Shown piece after piece: positions 18,918-28,812 of a DNA stretch of 64,000 bases. The stretch is taken from contig NZ_JADZLT010000043.1 in NCBI RefSeq assembly GCF_015904235.1, positions 87,854 through 151,853 of the forward strand, given 5' to 3'. The position numbers and the translations under genes are program-made. Each line of letters opens with the position of its first letter. Position 1 is the first letter of the stretch. This DNA is from Methylobrevis albus (lineage in GTDB: Bacteria; Pseudomonadota; Alphaproteobacteria; Rhizobiales; Pleomorphomonadaceae). Below the pieces are notes generated by a model. That model had not been told where the DNA came from. It saw nothing but the letters and a program-made list of their open reading frames with translations, and ran no database searches.

Positions 18918-19961
18918 ATGACTCTGACCCGACCGATCGACCGTATTGTCCGCCGCCTCGCCGTTGCCGCTCTCTCCGGCGCTGTGGCGCTCGGGGCGCT
19001 GGCCGGCACCGCCGCCGCCGCCGACGTGACGCTGCTCAACGTCTCCTACGATCCGACGCGCGAGCTCTACCGCGAGTACAACGAGGCGTTCACGGCCTAC
19101 TGGAAGGAAAAGACCGGCGACACCGTCACGATCAACACGACGCACGGCGGCTCCGGCTCGCAGGCGCGCACCGTGATCGACGGCCTGCCAGCCGACGTCG
19201 TGACGCTGGCGCTCGCCGCCGACATCGAGGCGATCGCCGAACGCTCCGGCAAGCTACCGGTCGACTGGCAGTCGCGCCTCGACAACAACTCCTCGCCCTA
19301 CACCTCGACGATCGTGTTCCTCGTCCGCAAGGGCAACCCGAAGGGCATCACCGACTGGGGTGACCTTGTGAAGGACGGCGTCGAGGTCATCACGCCGAAC
19401 CCGAAGACCTCCGGTGGCGCCCGCTGGAACTACCTCGCGGCCTGGGCCTACGGTCTCGAGCACAACGGCAACGACCAGGAGAAGGCGAAGGCCTTCGTCG
19501 CCGAGATCTACAAGCACGTCCCCGTGCTCGACACCGGCGCCCGCGGCTCCACCACCACCTTCGTCCAGCGCGGCCTCGGCGACGTGCTGCTCGCCTGGGA
19601 GAACGAGGCCTTCCTCGCGCTCGAGGAACTCGGCCCTGACCAGTTCGACATCGTCGTGCCGTCGCTGTCGATCCTCGCCGAACCGCCGGTGGCGCTGGTC
19701 GACAAGAACGTCGAGGCGAACGGCACCCGCGAGGTGGCGCAGGGCTATCTCGACTATCTCTACTCCGACGTCGGCCAGAAGCTCGCCGCCAAGCACTTCT
19801 ACCGCCCGTCGAAGCCCGAGCTCGCCGATCCGGCCGACCTCGAGCGCTTCCCGGACCTGAAGCTCATCAAGCTCGGTGACGTTTTCGGCACCTGGAAGGA
19901 CGTGCAGCAGACCCACTTTGCCGACGGCGGCGTCTTCGACCAGATCTATACCTCGCCCTGA
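18918..19961 (+). CDS. Sulfate ABC transporter substrate-binding protein
   Basis: A 347-residue periplasmic sulfate/thiosulfate-binding protein of the Sbp/CysP family. The signal peptide ends near [21 protein letters not shown], the family start of the mature protein. [40 protein letters not shown] and [27 protein letters not shown] are the anion-binding and hinge motifs. ATG at 18918 follows GGGGAG by seven bases. It heads the operon with cysT, cysW and cysA; a 97-base gap leads to cysT. Sbp (sulfate) and CysP (thiosulfate) cannot be separated by eye. Confidence 0.93.
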   Translation: MTLTRPIDRIVRRLAVAALSGAVALGALAGTAAAADVTLLNVSYDPTRELYREYNEAFTAYWKEKTGDTVTINTTHGGSGSQARTVIDGLPADVVTLALAADIEAIAERSGKLPVDWQSRLDNNSSPYTSTIVFLVRKGNPKGITDWGDLVKDGVEVITPNPKTSGGARWNYLAAWAYGLEHNGNDQEKAKAFVAEIYKHVPVLDTGARGSTTTFVQRGLGDVLLAWENEAFLALEELGPDQFDIVVPSLSILAEPPVALVDKNVEANGTREVAQGYLDYLYSDVGQKLAAKHFYRPSKPELADPADLERFPDLKLIKLGDVFGTWKDVQQTHFADGGVFDQIYTSP

Positions 19962-20058
19962 GCTGTTGCCTCGACCGCGATGAACTGACAGACCGTCGGC
20001 GGCGACCGGATGCTGGATCCGGCCGCCGCCGACGCGCACATGAACGACAAGGGGCCGC

Positions 20059-20898
20059 ATGCCGAGCGCAACGTTCAGGACGCCGAGCGTCATACCGGGT
20101 TTCCGCCTCGCCTTCGGCTTCACGATCGCCTATCTGGCGGTGATCGTGCTGATCCCGATCGCCGGGCTCTACGTCCAGACCTTCACGCTCGACTGGGCCG
20201 AACTCTGGCGCATCCTCACCGATCGCCGCCTGCTGGCGGCGCTGCAGCTCAGCTTCGGCCTGTCGCTGCTGGCAGCCGCCTTCAACGTCGTGTTCGGCCT
20301 CGTCGTCGCCTGGGTGCTGACCCGCTACAGCTTCCCCGGCCGGCGCATCCTCGACGCCGCCATCGACCTGCCGTTCGCGCTGCCCACCGCGGTGGCCGGC
20401 ATCGCGCTCACCGCGATCTACGCCCCGAACGGCATCATCGGCCAGTGGCTCGCGCCCTACGGCATCCGCATCGCCTATACCCAGGCCGGCATCTTCATCG
20501 CCCTCGTCTTCATCGGCCTGCCGTTCATCGTCCGCACCGTCCAGCCGGTGCTGGAGCAACTCGACCGCGAGGTCGAGGAGGCCTCCGCGACCCTCGGCGC
20601 CAGCCGGCTGCGCACCATCTTCCAGGTCGTGCTGCCGACGCTGGCCCCCGCGACGATCACCGGCTTCGCCCTCGCCTTCGCCCGCGCGGTCGGCGAATAC
20701 GGCTCGGTGATCTTCATCGCCGGCAACCTGCCGGGAAAGACGGAAATCCTGCCGCTGCTCATCGTCATCCGGCTCGAAGAGTACAACTACGCCGGCGCCG
20801 CCGCGATCGCGGCGATCATGCTGACGCTGTCCTTCGTCATCCTCGTCTTCGTCAACATCGTGCACGCCTGGAGCCAGCGGAGGTTCGGTCATGGTTGA
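20059..20898 (+). CDS. cysT: Sulfate/thiosulfate ABC transporter permease CysT
   Basis: A 279-residue inner-membrane permease (also called CysU) with about six helices. The EAA loop region is EEASATLGASRLRTIFQVVLPTLAP, and IDLPFALPTAVAGIALTAIY is the conserved sulfate permease segment. AAGGGG precedes the ATG at 20059. The end overlaps the cysW start by eight bases. Confidence 0.94.
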   Translation: MPSATFRTPSVIPGFRLAFGFTIAYLAVIVLIPIAGLYVQTFTLDWAELWRILTDRRLLAALQLSFGLSLLAAAFNVVFGLVVAWVLTRYSFPGRRILDAAIDLPFALPTAVAGIALTAIYAPNGIIGQWLAPYGIRIAYTQAGIFIALVFIGLPFIVRTVQPVLEQLDREVEEASATLGASRLRTIFQVVLPTLAPATITGFALAFARAVGEYGSVIFIAGNLPGKTEILPLLIVIRLEEYNYAGAAAIAAIMLTLSFVILVFVNIVHAWSQRRFGHG

Positions 20899-21790
20899 TA
20901 CAGCCCCCGCCGTGGCGCCGTCGCTGGCGGCCGTCCCCCCGTCGCGCCGTGTCGCGCCGACCACCGAACCGCGCCTCGTGCGCGGCGTACTGATCGCGAT
21001 CACCGCGACCTTCCTCTCGGTGTTCCTGCTGTTCCCGCTCGGCGTCGTCTTCGTCGAGGCGTTCCGCAACGGCACCGCCGGCTTCCTGTCGGCGCTCGCC
21101 GATCCGCAGGCGCAGTCGGCGATCCGGCTGACGCTGCTGGTCGCCGCCATCGCCGTGCCGTGCAACATCGTCTTCGGCGTCGCCGCGGCCTGGGCCGTGG
21201 CGAAGTTCGAGTTCCGCGGCAAGACGCTGCTCGTCTCGCTGATCGACCTGCCGTTCTCGGTCTCGCCGGTCGTCGCCGGCCTCGTCTACGTGCTGCTGCT
21301 CGGCTCGAACACGCTGATCGGCGGCTGGCTTCAGGAGAGCTTCGGCCTGCGCGTCATCTTCGCGGTGCCCGGCATCGTGCTCGCGACGATCTTCGTCACC
21401 TTCCCCTTCGTCGCCCGCGAGCTGATCCCGCTCATGGAGCAGCAGGGCAACGGTGACGAGGAGGCGGCGCTGTCGCTCGGGGCGAGCGGCCTGCAGACCT
21501 TCTGGCGCACCACGCTGCCGAACGTGAAGTGGGCGCTGCTCTACGGCGTGCTGCTCTGCAACGCCCGCGCGATGGGCGAGTTCGGCGCCGTCGCCGTGCT
21601 GTCGGGCAAGCTGCGCGGCCAGACCGTGACCATGCCGCTGCACATCGAACTCGCCTACAACGAATATGCTTCGGTCTCCGCCTTCTCGGTCGCGGCCCTC
21701 CTCGCCGGCCTCGCCCTCGTCACGCTGGTCGTGAAGACCTTCCTCGAGTGGAAATACGCCGACCACATCGCCGGCACCGGCCGCCACTGA
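20891..21790 (+). CDS. cysW: Sulfate/thiosulfate ABC transporter permease CysW
   Basis: The second sulfate permease subunit, 299 residues. [22 protein letters not shown] and the cytoplasmic [25 protein letters not shown] coupling loop are diagnostic, as is the late [22 protein letters not shown]. An N-terminal 35-residue proline/alanine-rich tail precedes the first helix. ATG at 20891 follows GGAGG, inside the end of cysT. It forms the channel with CysT and is energised by CysA 33 bases downstream. Confidence 0.95.
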   Translation: MVDTAPAVAPSLAAVPPSRRVAPTTEPRLVRGVLIAITATFLSVFLLFPLGVVFVEAFRNGTAGFLSALADPQAQSAIRLTLLVAAIAVPCNIVFGVAAAWAVAKFEFRGKTLLVSLIDLPFSVSPVVAGLVYVLLLGSNTLIGGWLQESFGLRVIFAVPGIVLATIFVTFPFVARELIPLMEQQGNGDEEAALSLGASGLQTFWRTTLPNVKWALLYGVLLCNARAMGEFGAVAVLSGKLRGQTVTMPLHIELAYNEYASVSAFSVAALLAGLALVTLVVKTFLEWKYADHIAGTGRH

Positions 21791-21823
21791 AGTCTCTCGG
21801 GACGCCCAACGGATATCATCATC

Positions 21824-22864
<1,041 letters not shown>

Positions 22865-22968
22865 TCGTTGCACTGCGGGAACGTCTGCGCCGCTTTCCGG
22901 TTGATCCGTCGCGCCGGGGTCCGATACGCCTGTTCGGACCGCCGGCATGGCGGAGCGGAGGCTGGGGC

Positions 22969-24099
22969 ATGAAGGTTGACGGCGTACCCTATCGCACGAT
23001 CTGGCTCGACGACGACGGCTGGTCGGTGCGCATCATCGACCAGAGCCGCTTCCCGCACCGTTTCGAGACGCTGCGCCTCGGCGACGTCGACGACGCGGCC
23101 CGCGCCATCCGTGACATGCAGGTGCGCGGCGCCCCGCTGATCGGCGCGACGGCCGCCTACGGCATGGCGCTCGCCGCCCGCGCCGATCCCAACGAGGACA
23201 ACCTCGCCGCCGCCTACCAGTTGCTGCTCGCCACCCGCCCGACCGCGGTCAACCTGCGCTGGGCGCTCGACGAGATGACCACCGCGCTGACCCGCAACCG
23301 CCCGGCCGACCGCGAGCAGGTCGCCTATGCCCGCGCCGCGGAGATCTGCGACGAGGACGTCGAGATCAACCGCGCCATCGGCCGGCACGGCCTCGAACTG
23401 ATCCGCCGCATCGCCGACCTGAAGCCCGAGGGCGAGCGCATCAACATCCTCACCCACTGCAACGCCGGCTGGCTCGCCACCGTCGACTGGGGCACCGCGA
23501 CCGCGCCGATCTACATGGCGCACGACGCCGGCATCCCGGTCCACGTCTGGGTCGACGAGACCCGCCCGCGCAACCAGGGCGCCTCGCTCACCGCCTGGGA
23601 AATGCGCGGCCACGGCGTGCCGCACACGGTGATCCCCGACAACACCGGCGGCCACCTGATGCAGCACGGCATGGTCGACATGGTCATCGTCGGCACCGAC
23701 CGCACCACCGCCACCGGCGACGTCTGCAACAAGATCGGCACCTATCTGAAGGCGCTTGCCGCGCACGACAACGGCGTGCCGTTCTACGTCGCGCTGCCCT
23801 CGCCGACGATCGACTTCACCATCGCCGACGGCCTCGCCGAAATCCCGATCGAGGAGCGTTCCGGCGACGAGGTCGCCCGCATCACCGGCCTCAACGCCGC
23901 CGGCTTCATCGACACGGTGAAGATCGTGCCCGAAGGCTCGCCGGTCGCCAACTACGCCTTCGACGTGACCCCGGCCCGCCTCGTCAGCGGCCTCGTCACC
24001 GAACGCGGCGTCATCGCCCCTAACCGCGACGCCATCGCCGAGGCGTTTCCCGAGCGGGCGAACCCGATTGCGCTGCAGGGGGCGCTGACGGTGGGGTGA
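22969..24099 (+). CDS. mtnA: S-methyl-5-thioribose-1-phosphate isomerase
   Basis: The methionine salvage enzyme that converts methylthioribose-1-phosphate to methylthioribulose-1-phosphate in the cytoplasm. It is 376 residues. [20 protein letters not shown] is the phosphate-binding N-terminal motif; the catalytic pair is C164 in [12 protein letters not shown] and D244 in [19 protein letters not shown] follows as in the family. The frame is open far upstream, but GGAGG seven bases before the ATG at 22969 and the family N-terminus ([16 protein letters not shown]) fix the start. It follows cysA by 104 bases on the same strand, a sensible sulfur-metabolism neighbour. No other mtn gene is in the window. 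Confidence 0.95.
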   Translation: MKVDGVPYRTIWLDDDGWSVRIIDQSRFPHRFETLRLGDVDDAARAIRDMQVRGAPLIGATAAYGMALAARADPNEDNLAAAYQLLLATRPTAVNLRWALDEMTTALTRNRPADREQVAYARAAEICDEDVEINRAIGRHGLELIRRIADLKPEGERINILTHCNAGWLATVDWGTATAPIYMAHDAGIPVHVWVDETRPRNQGASLTAWEMRGHGVPHTVIPDNTGGHLMQHGMVDMVIVGTDRTTATGDVCNKIGTYLKALAAHDNGVPFYVALPSPTIDFTIADGLAEIPIEERSGDEVARITGLNAAGFIDTVKIVPEGSPVANYAFDVTPARLVSGLVTERGVIAPNRDAIAEAFPERANPIALQGALTVG

Positions 24100-24107
24100 T
24101 CAGCGGG

Positions 24108-24479
24108 TCAATGCCCCGCCCCGATCGGGCCCTTGAAGATGAAGCCGGCGCCGATCGCGATGAAGGCGAAGCCGATCAGGTGGTTCCAGGTCAGCGCCTC
24201 CTTGAGGTAGATCACCGAGAAGGCGGCGAACACCGTGAGCGTGATGACTTCCTGGATCGTCTTCAGTTCGGCCGCGGAATAGACGCCGTAGCCGTAGCGG
24301 TTCGCCGGCACCGCGAAGCAATATTCGACGAAGGCGATGCCCCAGCTCGCGAAGATCACGATCCACAGCGGCTGGCTGGTGAATTTCAGGTGCCCGTACC
24401 AGGCGAGCGTCATGAAGATGTTGGAGGCGCAGAGCAGCAGGATCGGCAGGATGGCAGGACCGGTGAGCGTCGACAGCAT
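24108..24479 (-). CDS. DMT superfamily membrane protein (DUF486)
   Basis: A small four-helix integral membrane protein of 123 residues. TLAWYGHLKF, FASWGIAFVEYCFAVPANRYGYG and FSVIYLKEALTWNHLIGFAFIAIGA are typical of the DUF486 drug/metabolite-transporter-like family. The frame extends upstream, but MLSTLTGPAILPILLL is the usual family start; the ribosome site (CGGA) is weak. It is convergent with mtnA, the stops nine bases apart. The family has no established substrate. Confidence 0.82.
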   Translation of the reverse strand: MLSTLTGPAILPILLLCASNIFMTLAWYGHLKFTSQPLWIVIFASWGIAFVEYCFAVPANRYGYGVYSAAELKTIQEVITLTVFAAFSVIYLKEALTWNHLIGFAFIAIGAGFIFKGPIGAGH

Positions 24480-24649
24480 CGGGAATGTCCGCGGCAGGGG
24501 AGGGTCCCCGTCACTAGCGCAGACCGCGTCGGCCGGCAAATGCAGCGGGGCGCTGCCTCGTGTCACTGCCGAACCATCTGTCCGTCGGGGCGGGCCAGTG
24601 ACGGCCAGCATCCTGGAAGCAGGCTCACAAGGACCTGAATGGCAGAGGC

Positions 24650-24802
24650 CCCGGCTTTTCCCTCGCCCTTCGAGACAGGCGCTTCGCGCCTTCCTCAGGA
24701 TGAGGGAAAAGGGCAAGCGATTGAAATGAAAGGGTAAATATCGGAGGCCTCATCCTGAGGAGACCCGAAGGGTCGTCTCGAACGGCGAGGCCGGGTGCGC
24801 CG
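24650..24802. repeat. Family B dispersed repeat, copy 1
   Basis: Two opposed partial palindromes: CCCTTCGAGACAGGCGCTTC... with CCTCAGGATGAGG, and CCTCATCCTGAGGAGACCCG with a GTCTCGAACGGCGAGG end. They are separated by about 40 AT-richer bases. The same arrangement, with the same preceding GGCTTTTCCCTCGCCC and following GAGGCCGGGTGCGCC, recurs at 51570-51726. The gap between DUF486 and def (24480-24825) holds little else. The CCTCATCCTGAGGAG core is a known abundant repeat in Hyphomicrobiales genomes. Confidence 0.82.
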
Positions 24803-24825
24803 GCCCCCGCAATTGGACCAATACC

Positions 24826-25350
24826 TCAGGCCGGCGTGCGGCTCGCTTCCTTGGCGGCTTTCGCGAACTTGCGCACCACGCGGTCGCGCTTCAGCTTCGA
24901 GATGTGATCGATGAACAGCACGCCGTCGAGGTGATCGACCTCGTGCTGCACGCAGGTCGCGAGCAGGCCGTCCGCCTCGATCTCCTGCGCCGCGCCGTTC
25001 CGGTCGAGGAAGCGCACGCGCACCGCGGCAGGGCGCTCGACGTCCTCGTAGAAGTCGGGGATCGACAGGCAGCCTTCCTGATAGGTGCTGAGTTCGTCCG
25101 ACGACCAGACGATCTCCGGATTGACCAGCACCATCGGCGCCGGCTCGTCCTCTTCCCGCGCGATGTCGAGCACCACGACGCGGCGCATCACGCCGATCTG
25201 GCAGGCGGCGAGGCCGATGCCGGGGGCATCGTACATCGTCTCCAGCATGTCGTCGGCGAGCGCGCGCACCTCGTCGTCGACCACGGCGACGGGATCGCAG
25301 ACGCGGCGGAGCAGGGGATCGGGCAGGATGACGAGCGGGCGAATGGTCAT
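24826..25350 (-). CDS. def: Peptide deformylase
   Basis: A metalloenzyme that removes the N-formyl group from new proteins, 174 residues. All three motifs are present: [10 protein letters not shown] (residues 44-53), EGCLSIP with metal cysteine C94, and QHEVDHLDG with H136, E137 and H140. The start [14 protein letters not shown] is the family N-terminus; an upstream in-frame ATG at 25368 gives a poorer fit. In many relatives def adjoins fmt. Here it stands alone, 37 kb from fmt, so a second def may lie beyond the right edge. Confidence 0.96.
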   Translation of the reverse strand: MTIRPLVILPDPLLRRVCDPVAVVDDEVRALADDMLETMYDAPGIGLAACQIGVMRRVVVLDIAREEDEPAPMVLVNPEIVWSSDELSTYQEGCLSIPDFYEDVERPAAVRVRFLDRNGAAQEIEADGLLATCVQHEVDHLDGVLFIDHISKLKRDRVVRKFAKAAKEASRTPA

Positions 25351-25550
25351 CGCGCTGAAATAGCCATTGCCCCGCGGCCGGTCAACGGCGGATTTCTGGG
25401 CTTCCGCATTGTTCCCGATGCAGGTCGCGGTCGCAGCCGGCGTGGCGGTTCCGGGCTTACCAATCGGATGCGGATTGACCTTTTCCGCCCCGCCGTCCAC
25501 CAGAGACGGCAGGTTGCCGCGCCGCGGCGAAAATGGGGAGGGCGACGCCG

Positions 25551-26495
25551 ATGACGGTTCTGTTCGCGGTCGCCGGCTGGTCGCCGGAGCACTGGGTGGC
25601 GGCGTATCGCGAGGCCGATCCGGAGCGGGCCGTCGTGGTCGCACCCGAACTCGGCGACCCGGCGGCGATCCGCTATGCGCTCGCCTGGAAGCCGCCGGCC
25701 GGCCTGCTCGCCGGCCTGCCGAACCTCGAGGTGATCTTCTCGCTGGGCGCCGGCGTCGACCACCTCCTCGGCGACCCGACCTTGCCGGACCTGCCGCTGG
25801 TGCGCATCGTCGACCCCGATCTCACCCGCCGCATGACCGACTGGGTCGTGCTGCAGGCGCTGATGCACCTGCGCGCCCAGCGCACCTACGACCGCCAGCA
25901 GCGCGAGCGGCGCTGGGCGCAGCATCCCTATCCGACGGCGACCGACGTGCGCGTCGGCATCATGGGCTTCGGCGTGCTCGGCCGCGCGGCGGCGCGCACC
26001 CTCGCCGCGATCGGCTTCGACGTCGCCGGATGGAGCCGGACCCCGCCGGCGGACGCCACCGGCTTTCCGGTGTTCTCGGGCGAAGCCGGCCTCGGCGACT
26101 TCCTCGGCCGCACCGACATCCTCGTCGTGCTGCTGCCGCTGACCCCCGAAACCCGCGGCATCCTCGGCCGGCCGCTGTTCGAGCGCCTCGCGCGGGACTG
26201 CGCCCTCGGCGGCCCGGTGCTCATCAACGCCGGCCGCGGCGGGCTGCAGGTCGAGGCGGATATCGTCGCCGCCATCGGTGACGGCACCCTGATCGGCGCC
26301 AGTCTCGACGTCTTCGCCACCGAGCCGCTGCCGGAGACGAGCCCGCTCTGGGCCGACGAGCGGGTGATCATCACGCCGCACATCGCCGCCGAAAGCGATC
26401 CGCGCGCCCTGTCGCGCTACGTCGCCGGCCAGATCGCCGCCCATGAGCGCGGCGAGCCGCTGCAGAACCTCGTCGACCGCGCCCGCGGCTACTGA
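25551..26495 (+). CDS. Glyoxylate/hydroxypyruvate reductase A-type 2-hydroxyacid dehydrogenase
   Basis: An NAD(P)-dependent D-2-hydroxyacid dehydrogenase of 314 residues, closest to the GhrA group by [10 protein letters not shown] and the [11 protein letters not shown] motif. The Rossmann motif is [17 protein letters not shown]. The catalytic residues are the arginine in [12 protein letters not shown], the glutamate in [13 protein letters not shown], and the histidine in [12 protein letters not shown] at 25551 has GGGGAGG about nine bases upstream and is preferred over the in-frame ATG at 25533. It is convergent with the NlpC gene, the last codons overlapping by seven bases. Confidence 0.9.
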   Translation: MTVLFAVAGWSPEHWVAAYREADPERAVVVAPELGDPAAIRYALAWKPPAGLLAGLPNLEVIFSLGAGVDHLLGDPTLPDLPLVRIVDPDLTRRMTDWVVLQALMHLRAQRTYDRQQRERRWAQHPYPTATDVRVGIMGFGVLGRAAARTLAAIGFDVAGWSRTPPADATGFPVFSGEAGLGDFLGRTDILVVLLPLTPETRGILGRPLFERLARDCALGGPVLINAGRGGLQVEADIVAAIGDGTLIGASLDVFATEPLPETSPLWADERVIITPHIAAESDPRALSRYVAGQIAAHERGEPLQNLVDRARGY

Positions 26496-27376
26496 CCCGG
26501 CGTCGTCACCGGCCGCCGCACCCCGGCGAGCGGCGTGCCGGCGGCCTCGATCCGGGCGAGCGCGGCGCGCAGCGGCTCGGCGACGACGGTCATGTGGAAG
26601 CCGCTGGCGTGCAGCAGCGTGTCCGCGCCGGCGACGATGCCGACGTGGCCCTTCCAGAACAGCAGGTCGCCGCGGCGAAAGCCCGACGGGTCGGCGCTGC
26701 CGTCGCCGACCGCCTCGCCGAGGCCTGCCGCCTGCAGGTCGCTGTCGCGCGGCGCTTCGATGCCCGCCTCGGCGAGGCTGAGCTGCACGAGGCCCGAGCA
26801 GTCGATGCCGAAGCCCGAGCGCCCGCCCCAAAGATACGGCGTGCCGACGAAGCGCTCGGCGACGGCGACGTAGTCCTCCGCCGGCGGCGCGTCCACGGCC
26901 ACGAGATGCGCCAGCACCATCGCGCCGCCGGCGACGAGCAGGGCGTAGTCCGTCCCGCGCGTCGTCGCGGTGCCGGTGACGGTGACGCGGCTGCCGAGGC
27001 TGAGGCAGTCGCTGCGCGGCAGGCGCAGGTCCGGACCGGGGTAGACGAAGCTGCGCAGGGCGGCCAGCCGGTGCGTCGGCGCCGGGCCGGGGCTGCCCAG
27101 CGCCTCGCCGGAGGTCCAGCCGACATAGCCGTCGGTGCCGGACTGGCCCCACGCCCAGCCTTCCGGCGTCTCGTCGTAGACGGTGAACGTCTCGCCGCAG
27201 AGCAGCTGCGTGTCGATGCCGGTGTCCGGGCGCGGCTGCGGGCCAAGGTCGGCGACGGCGGCGACGACGCGGCGCGGCGTGCCGGCGACATAGCGCGGGG
27301 CGGCGACGACGCCTTCGAGATGGGCCGCGGCGAGATCGGGCCGGGCGGGGGTCAGGCGGCGGTCGTGCGTGGTCAT
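26489..27376 (-). CDS. NlpC/P60 family cysteine peptidase with SH3 domains
   Basis: A 295-residue cell-wall peptidase-like protein. Residues about 30-160 form SH3-like domains (ETPEGWAWGQSGTDGYVGW). The NlpC/P60 domain runs from about 168 (AERFVGTPYLWGGRSGFGIDCSGLV). The catalytic triad is C193, H244 in WKGHVGIV, and H256 in HASGFH. No signal peptide is visible. In this YkfC-like architecture the enzyme cleaves gamma-D-glutamyl bonds of murein peptides, often in the cytoplasm for recycling. ATG at 27376 follows AAGGA and overlaps the marR stop by four bases. Confidence 0.88.
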   Translation of the reverse strand: MTTHDRRLTPARPDLAAAHLEGVVAAPRYVAGTPRRVVAAVADLGPQPRPDTGIDTQLLCGETFTVYDETPEGWAWGQSGTDGYVGWTSGEALGSPGPAPTHRLAALRSFVYPGPDLRLPRSDCLSLGSRVTVTGTATTRGTDYALLVAGGAMVLAHLVAVDAPPAEDYVAVAERFVGTPYLWGGRSGFGIDCSGLVQLSLAEAGIEAPRDSDLQAAGLGEAVGDGSADPSGFRRGDLLFWKGHVGIVAGADTLLHASGFHMTVVAEPLRAALARIEAAGTPLAGVRRPVTTPGQ

Positions 27377-27723
27377 CGCGGCAGGTCCTTCGCGCGGGCG
27401 ACGATCAGGTCGCCGATGCGTTCCACGGTCAGCGCGCCGTCGACGGTGCGCTGGATGATGACGTTGCGCCGGTCCTTCTCGTCGCGTCGCCGGGCGACCA
27501 GCCCCTGGTGCCCCATGGTGTCGAGGGCGCGGGTGATCGCCGGCTTGGTGACGCCGAGTTTCTCGGCGAGGCCGCGCACCGTATGCGGCGGCGGCTCGAG
27601 GTAGACGGTGAGCAGGATGGTGATCTGCCGCGCCGTCAGGTCGGGCGTATCCGAGCGCACGAGGTCGAGCGTCACGTCGTGCCAGAGTTTCAGGGCCTGG
27701 CTGGGGCGAATCTCGATCGGCAT
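27373..27723 (-). CDS. MarR family winged-helix transcriptional regulator
   Basis: A short 116-residue regulator. The winged helix is LTARQITILLTVYL followed by HTVRGLAEKLGVTKPAITRALDTMGHQGLVARRRDEKDRRN, where DEKDRRN is the wing motif of MarR proteins. It is translationally coupled to the NlpC/P60 gene (ATGA overlap) and reads away from rirA. A role in controlling the peptidase is possible but unproven; the ligand is unknown. Confidence 0.87.
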   Translation of the reverse strand: MPIEIRPSQALKLWHDVTLDLVRSDTPDLTARQITILLTVYLEPPPHTVRGLAEKLGVTKPAITRALDTMGHQGLVARRRDEKDRRNVIIQRTVDGALTVERIGDLIVARAKDLPR

Positions 27724-27943
27724 CGGTCTTTCCAGCGTCCCGGACGGGCGGAGGGCCGGCGCGGCCCATGCCGGCGCGGGAACGCCTGCACCATAGACCT
27801 ATTTCGTTTCGGAGCCGTTTTCATCCGCCGGTTTTTGCCCCTTGCGACGAAATCACCGGCGAGAGACGAATTTTCTTCGAACCGTTCCAAACTACACGCG
27901 GGCGTGCATTGACGGCGGCTGCGGAGAATCCCATATTCCGGCG

Positions 27944-28399
27944 ATGCGCCTCACCCAGCAGACCAACTACGCCATTCGCCTCCTCATCTACTGCGCCGCC
28001 TCCCCGGGCCGGCCGGCGAAGGTGGGTGACGTCGCGTCGACGTTCGGCATTTCCGAGCTGCACCTCTTCAAGATCCTGAAGGTGCTCGTCGACGGCGGTT
28101 TCGTCGAGACGGTGCGCGGCCGCAAGGGCGGTGTGCTGCTGGCGAAGCCCGCGAGCGAGATCACCGTCGGCCAGGTCGTCCGGGTGACGGAAGAAAGCTT
28201 CATCCTGACCGACTGCTTCGATGAAGCGAAGAAGGATTGCCCGCTGATCTCGGCCTGCGACTACAACCAGATCCTGCACCAGGCCCTCGCCGCCTTCCTC
28301 GGCGTTCTCGACACCAAGACCATCGCCGACCTCTCCGAATCCCGCCCCGACATCCGCTTCCTCCTCCGCCTCCCCGCCGAGTTCGCGACCGTCAACTGA
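27944..28399 (+). CDS. rirA: Rrf2 family iron-responsive regulator RirA
   Basis: A 151-residue Rrf2 regulator with the rhizobial iron regulator features. The start MRLTQQTNYAIRLLIYCA and the recognition wing ETVRGRKGGVLLAKPA match RirA. Cysteines fall at residues 91, 99 and 105 in DCFDEAKKDCPLISACDYN, the spacing that holds the [4Fe-4S] cluster in RirA. RirA represses iron uptake when iron is sufficient. The Shine-Dalgarno site is weak, but the conserved N-terminus fixes the ATG at 27944. The frame open to 27842 is not family-like. A CACGC-GG-GCGTG dyad lies at 27895-27906, of unknown use. Confidence 0.92.
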   Translation: MRLTQQTNYAIRLLIYCAASPGRPAKVGDVASTFGISELHLFKILKVLVDGGFVETVRGRKGGVLLAKPASEITVGQVVRVTEESFILTDCFDEAKKDCPLISACDYNQILHQALAAFLGVLDTKTIADLSESRPDIRFLLRLPAEFATVN

Positions 28400-28444
28400 G
28401 GCGGGGCGGCGCGGGGTTGCCCGGCTTCCCGGTTGTTGTGACGC

Positions 28445-28466
28445 CGAGCCCGATTGTCGGGCCTCG
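28445..28466 (+). terminator. Stem-loop after rirA
   Basis: CGAGCCCGA pairs with TCGGGCCTCG (one bulged C) around a TTG loop, 45 bases past the rirA stop. It is followed by only two T residues, so it is a modest terminator candidate. Confidence 0.45.
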
Positions 28467-28623
28467 TTCCACGCATCGTCGGGCATGATCGCGCGCGTGT
28501 TCGCCGGCCTGTCAGGGCGCTTTGCCCGATATCAGCTTCATGGTCGCCGGCGCTCTTGCCAATCCGGACGCACGCGCGCATATTTCTGCAACTTTTGAGG
28601 GATTTTTTCCGGTCGCGCGTCGT

Positions 28624-28650
28624 GGCGCGGCCTTTGCGCGCCGATTTTTT
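28624..28650 (+). terminator. Intrinsic terminator or leader attenuator before the subtilase gene
   Basis: GGCGCG, a seven-base loop and CGCGCC are followed by GA and six T residues, the best intrinsic terminator form in the window. It lies 225 bases after rirA and 163 bases before the subtilase start. The sequence GATTTTTTCC also occurs some 40 bases earlier. It either ends the rirA message or acts as an attenuator in the subtilase leader. The remaining 28400-28812 gap is AT-richer than its surroundings with no coding sign. Confidence 0.65.
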
Positions 28651-28812
28651 CCCGAACTCGTCCTCCCGCAGTCCGCCGGCCCATAAGAATACCTGCCAGA
28701 CCGGTTGCCGGCCGCCGCCGGTTCCAATGGATCGGAGGGGGTGCCGTCGCCGCGGGATGCCGGTGGCCATTTGCGTGCAGCGGCCGGTGCATCGCCGGCG
28801 GGAGGTCTGGTC

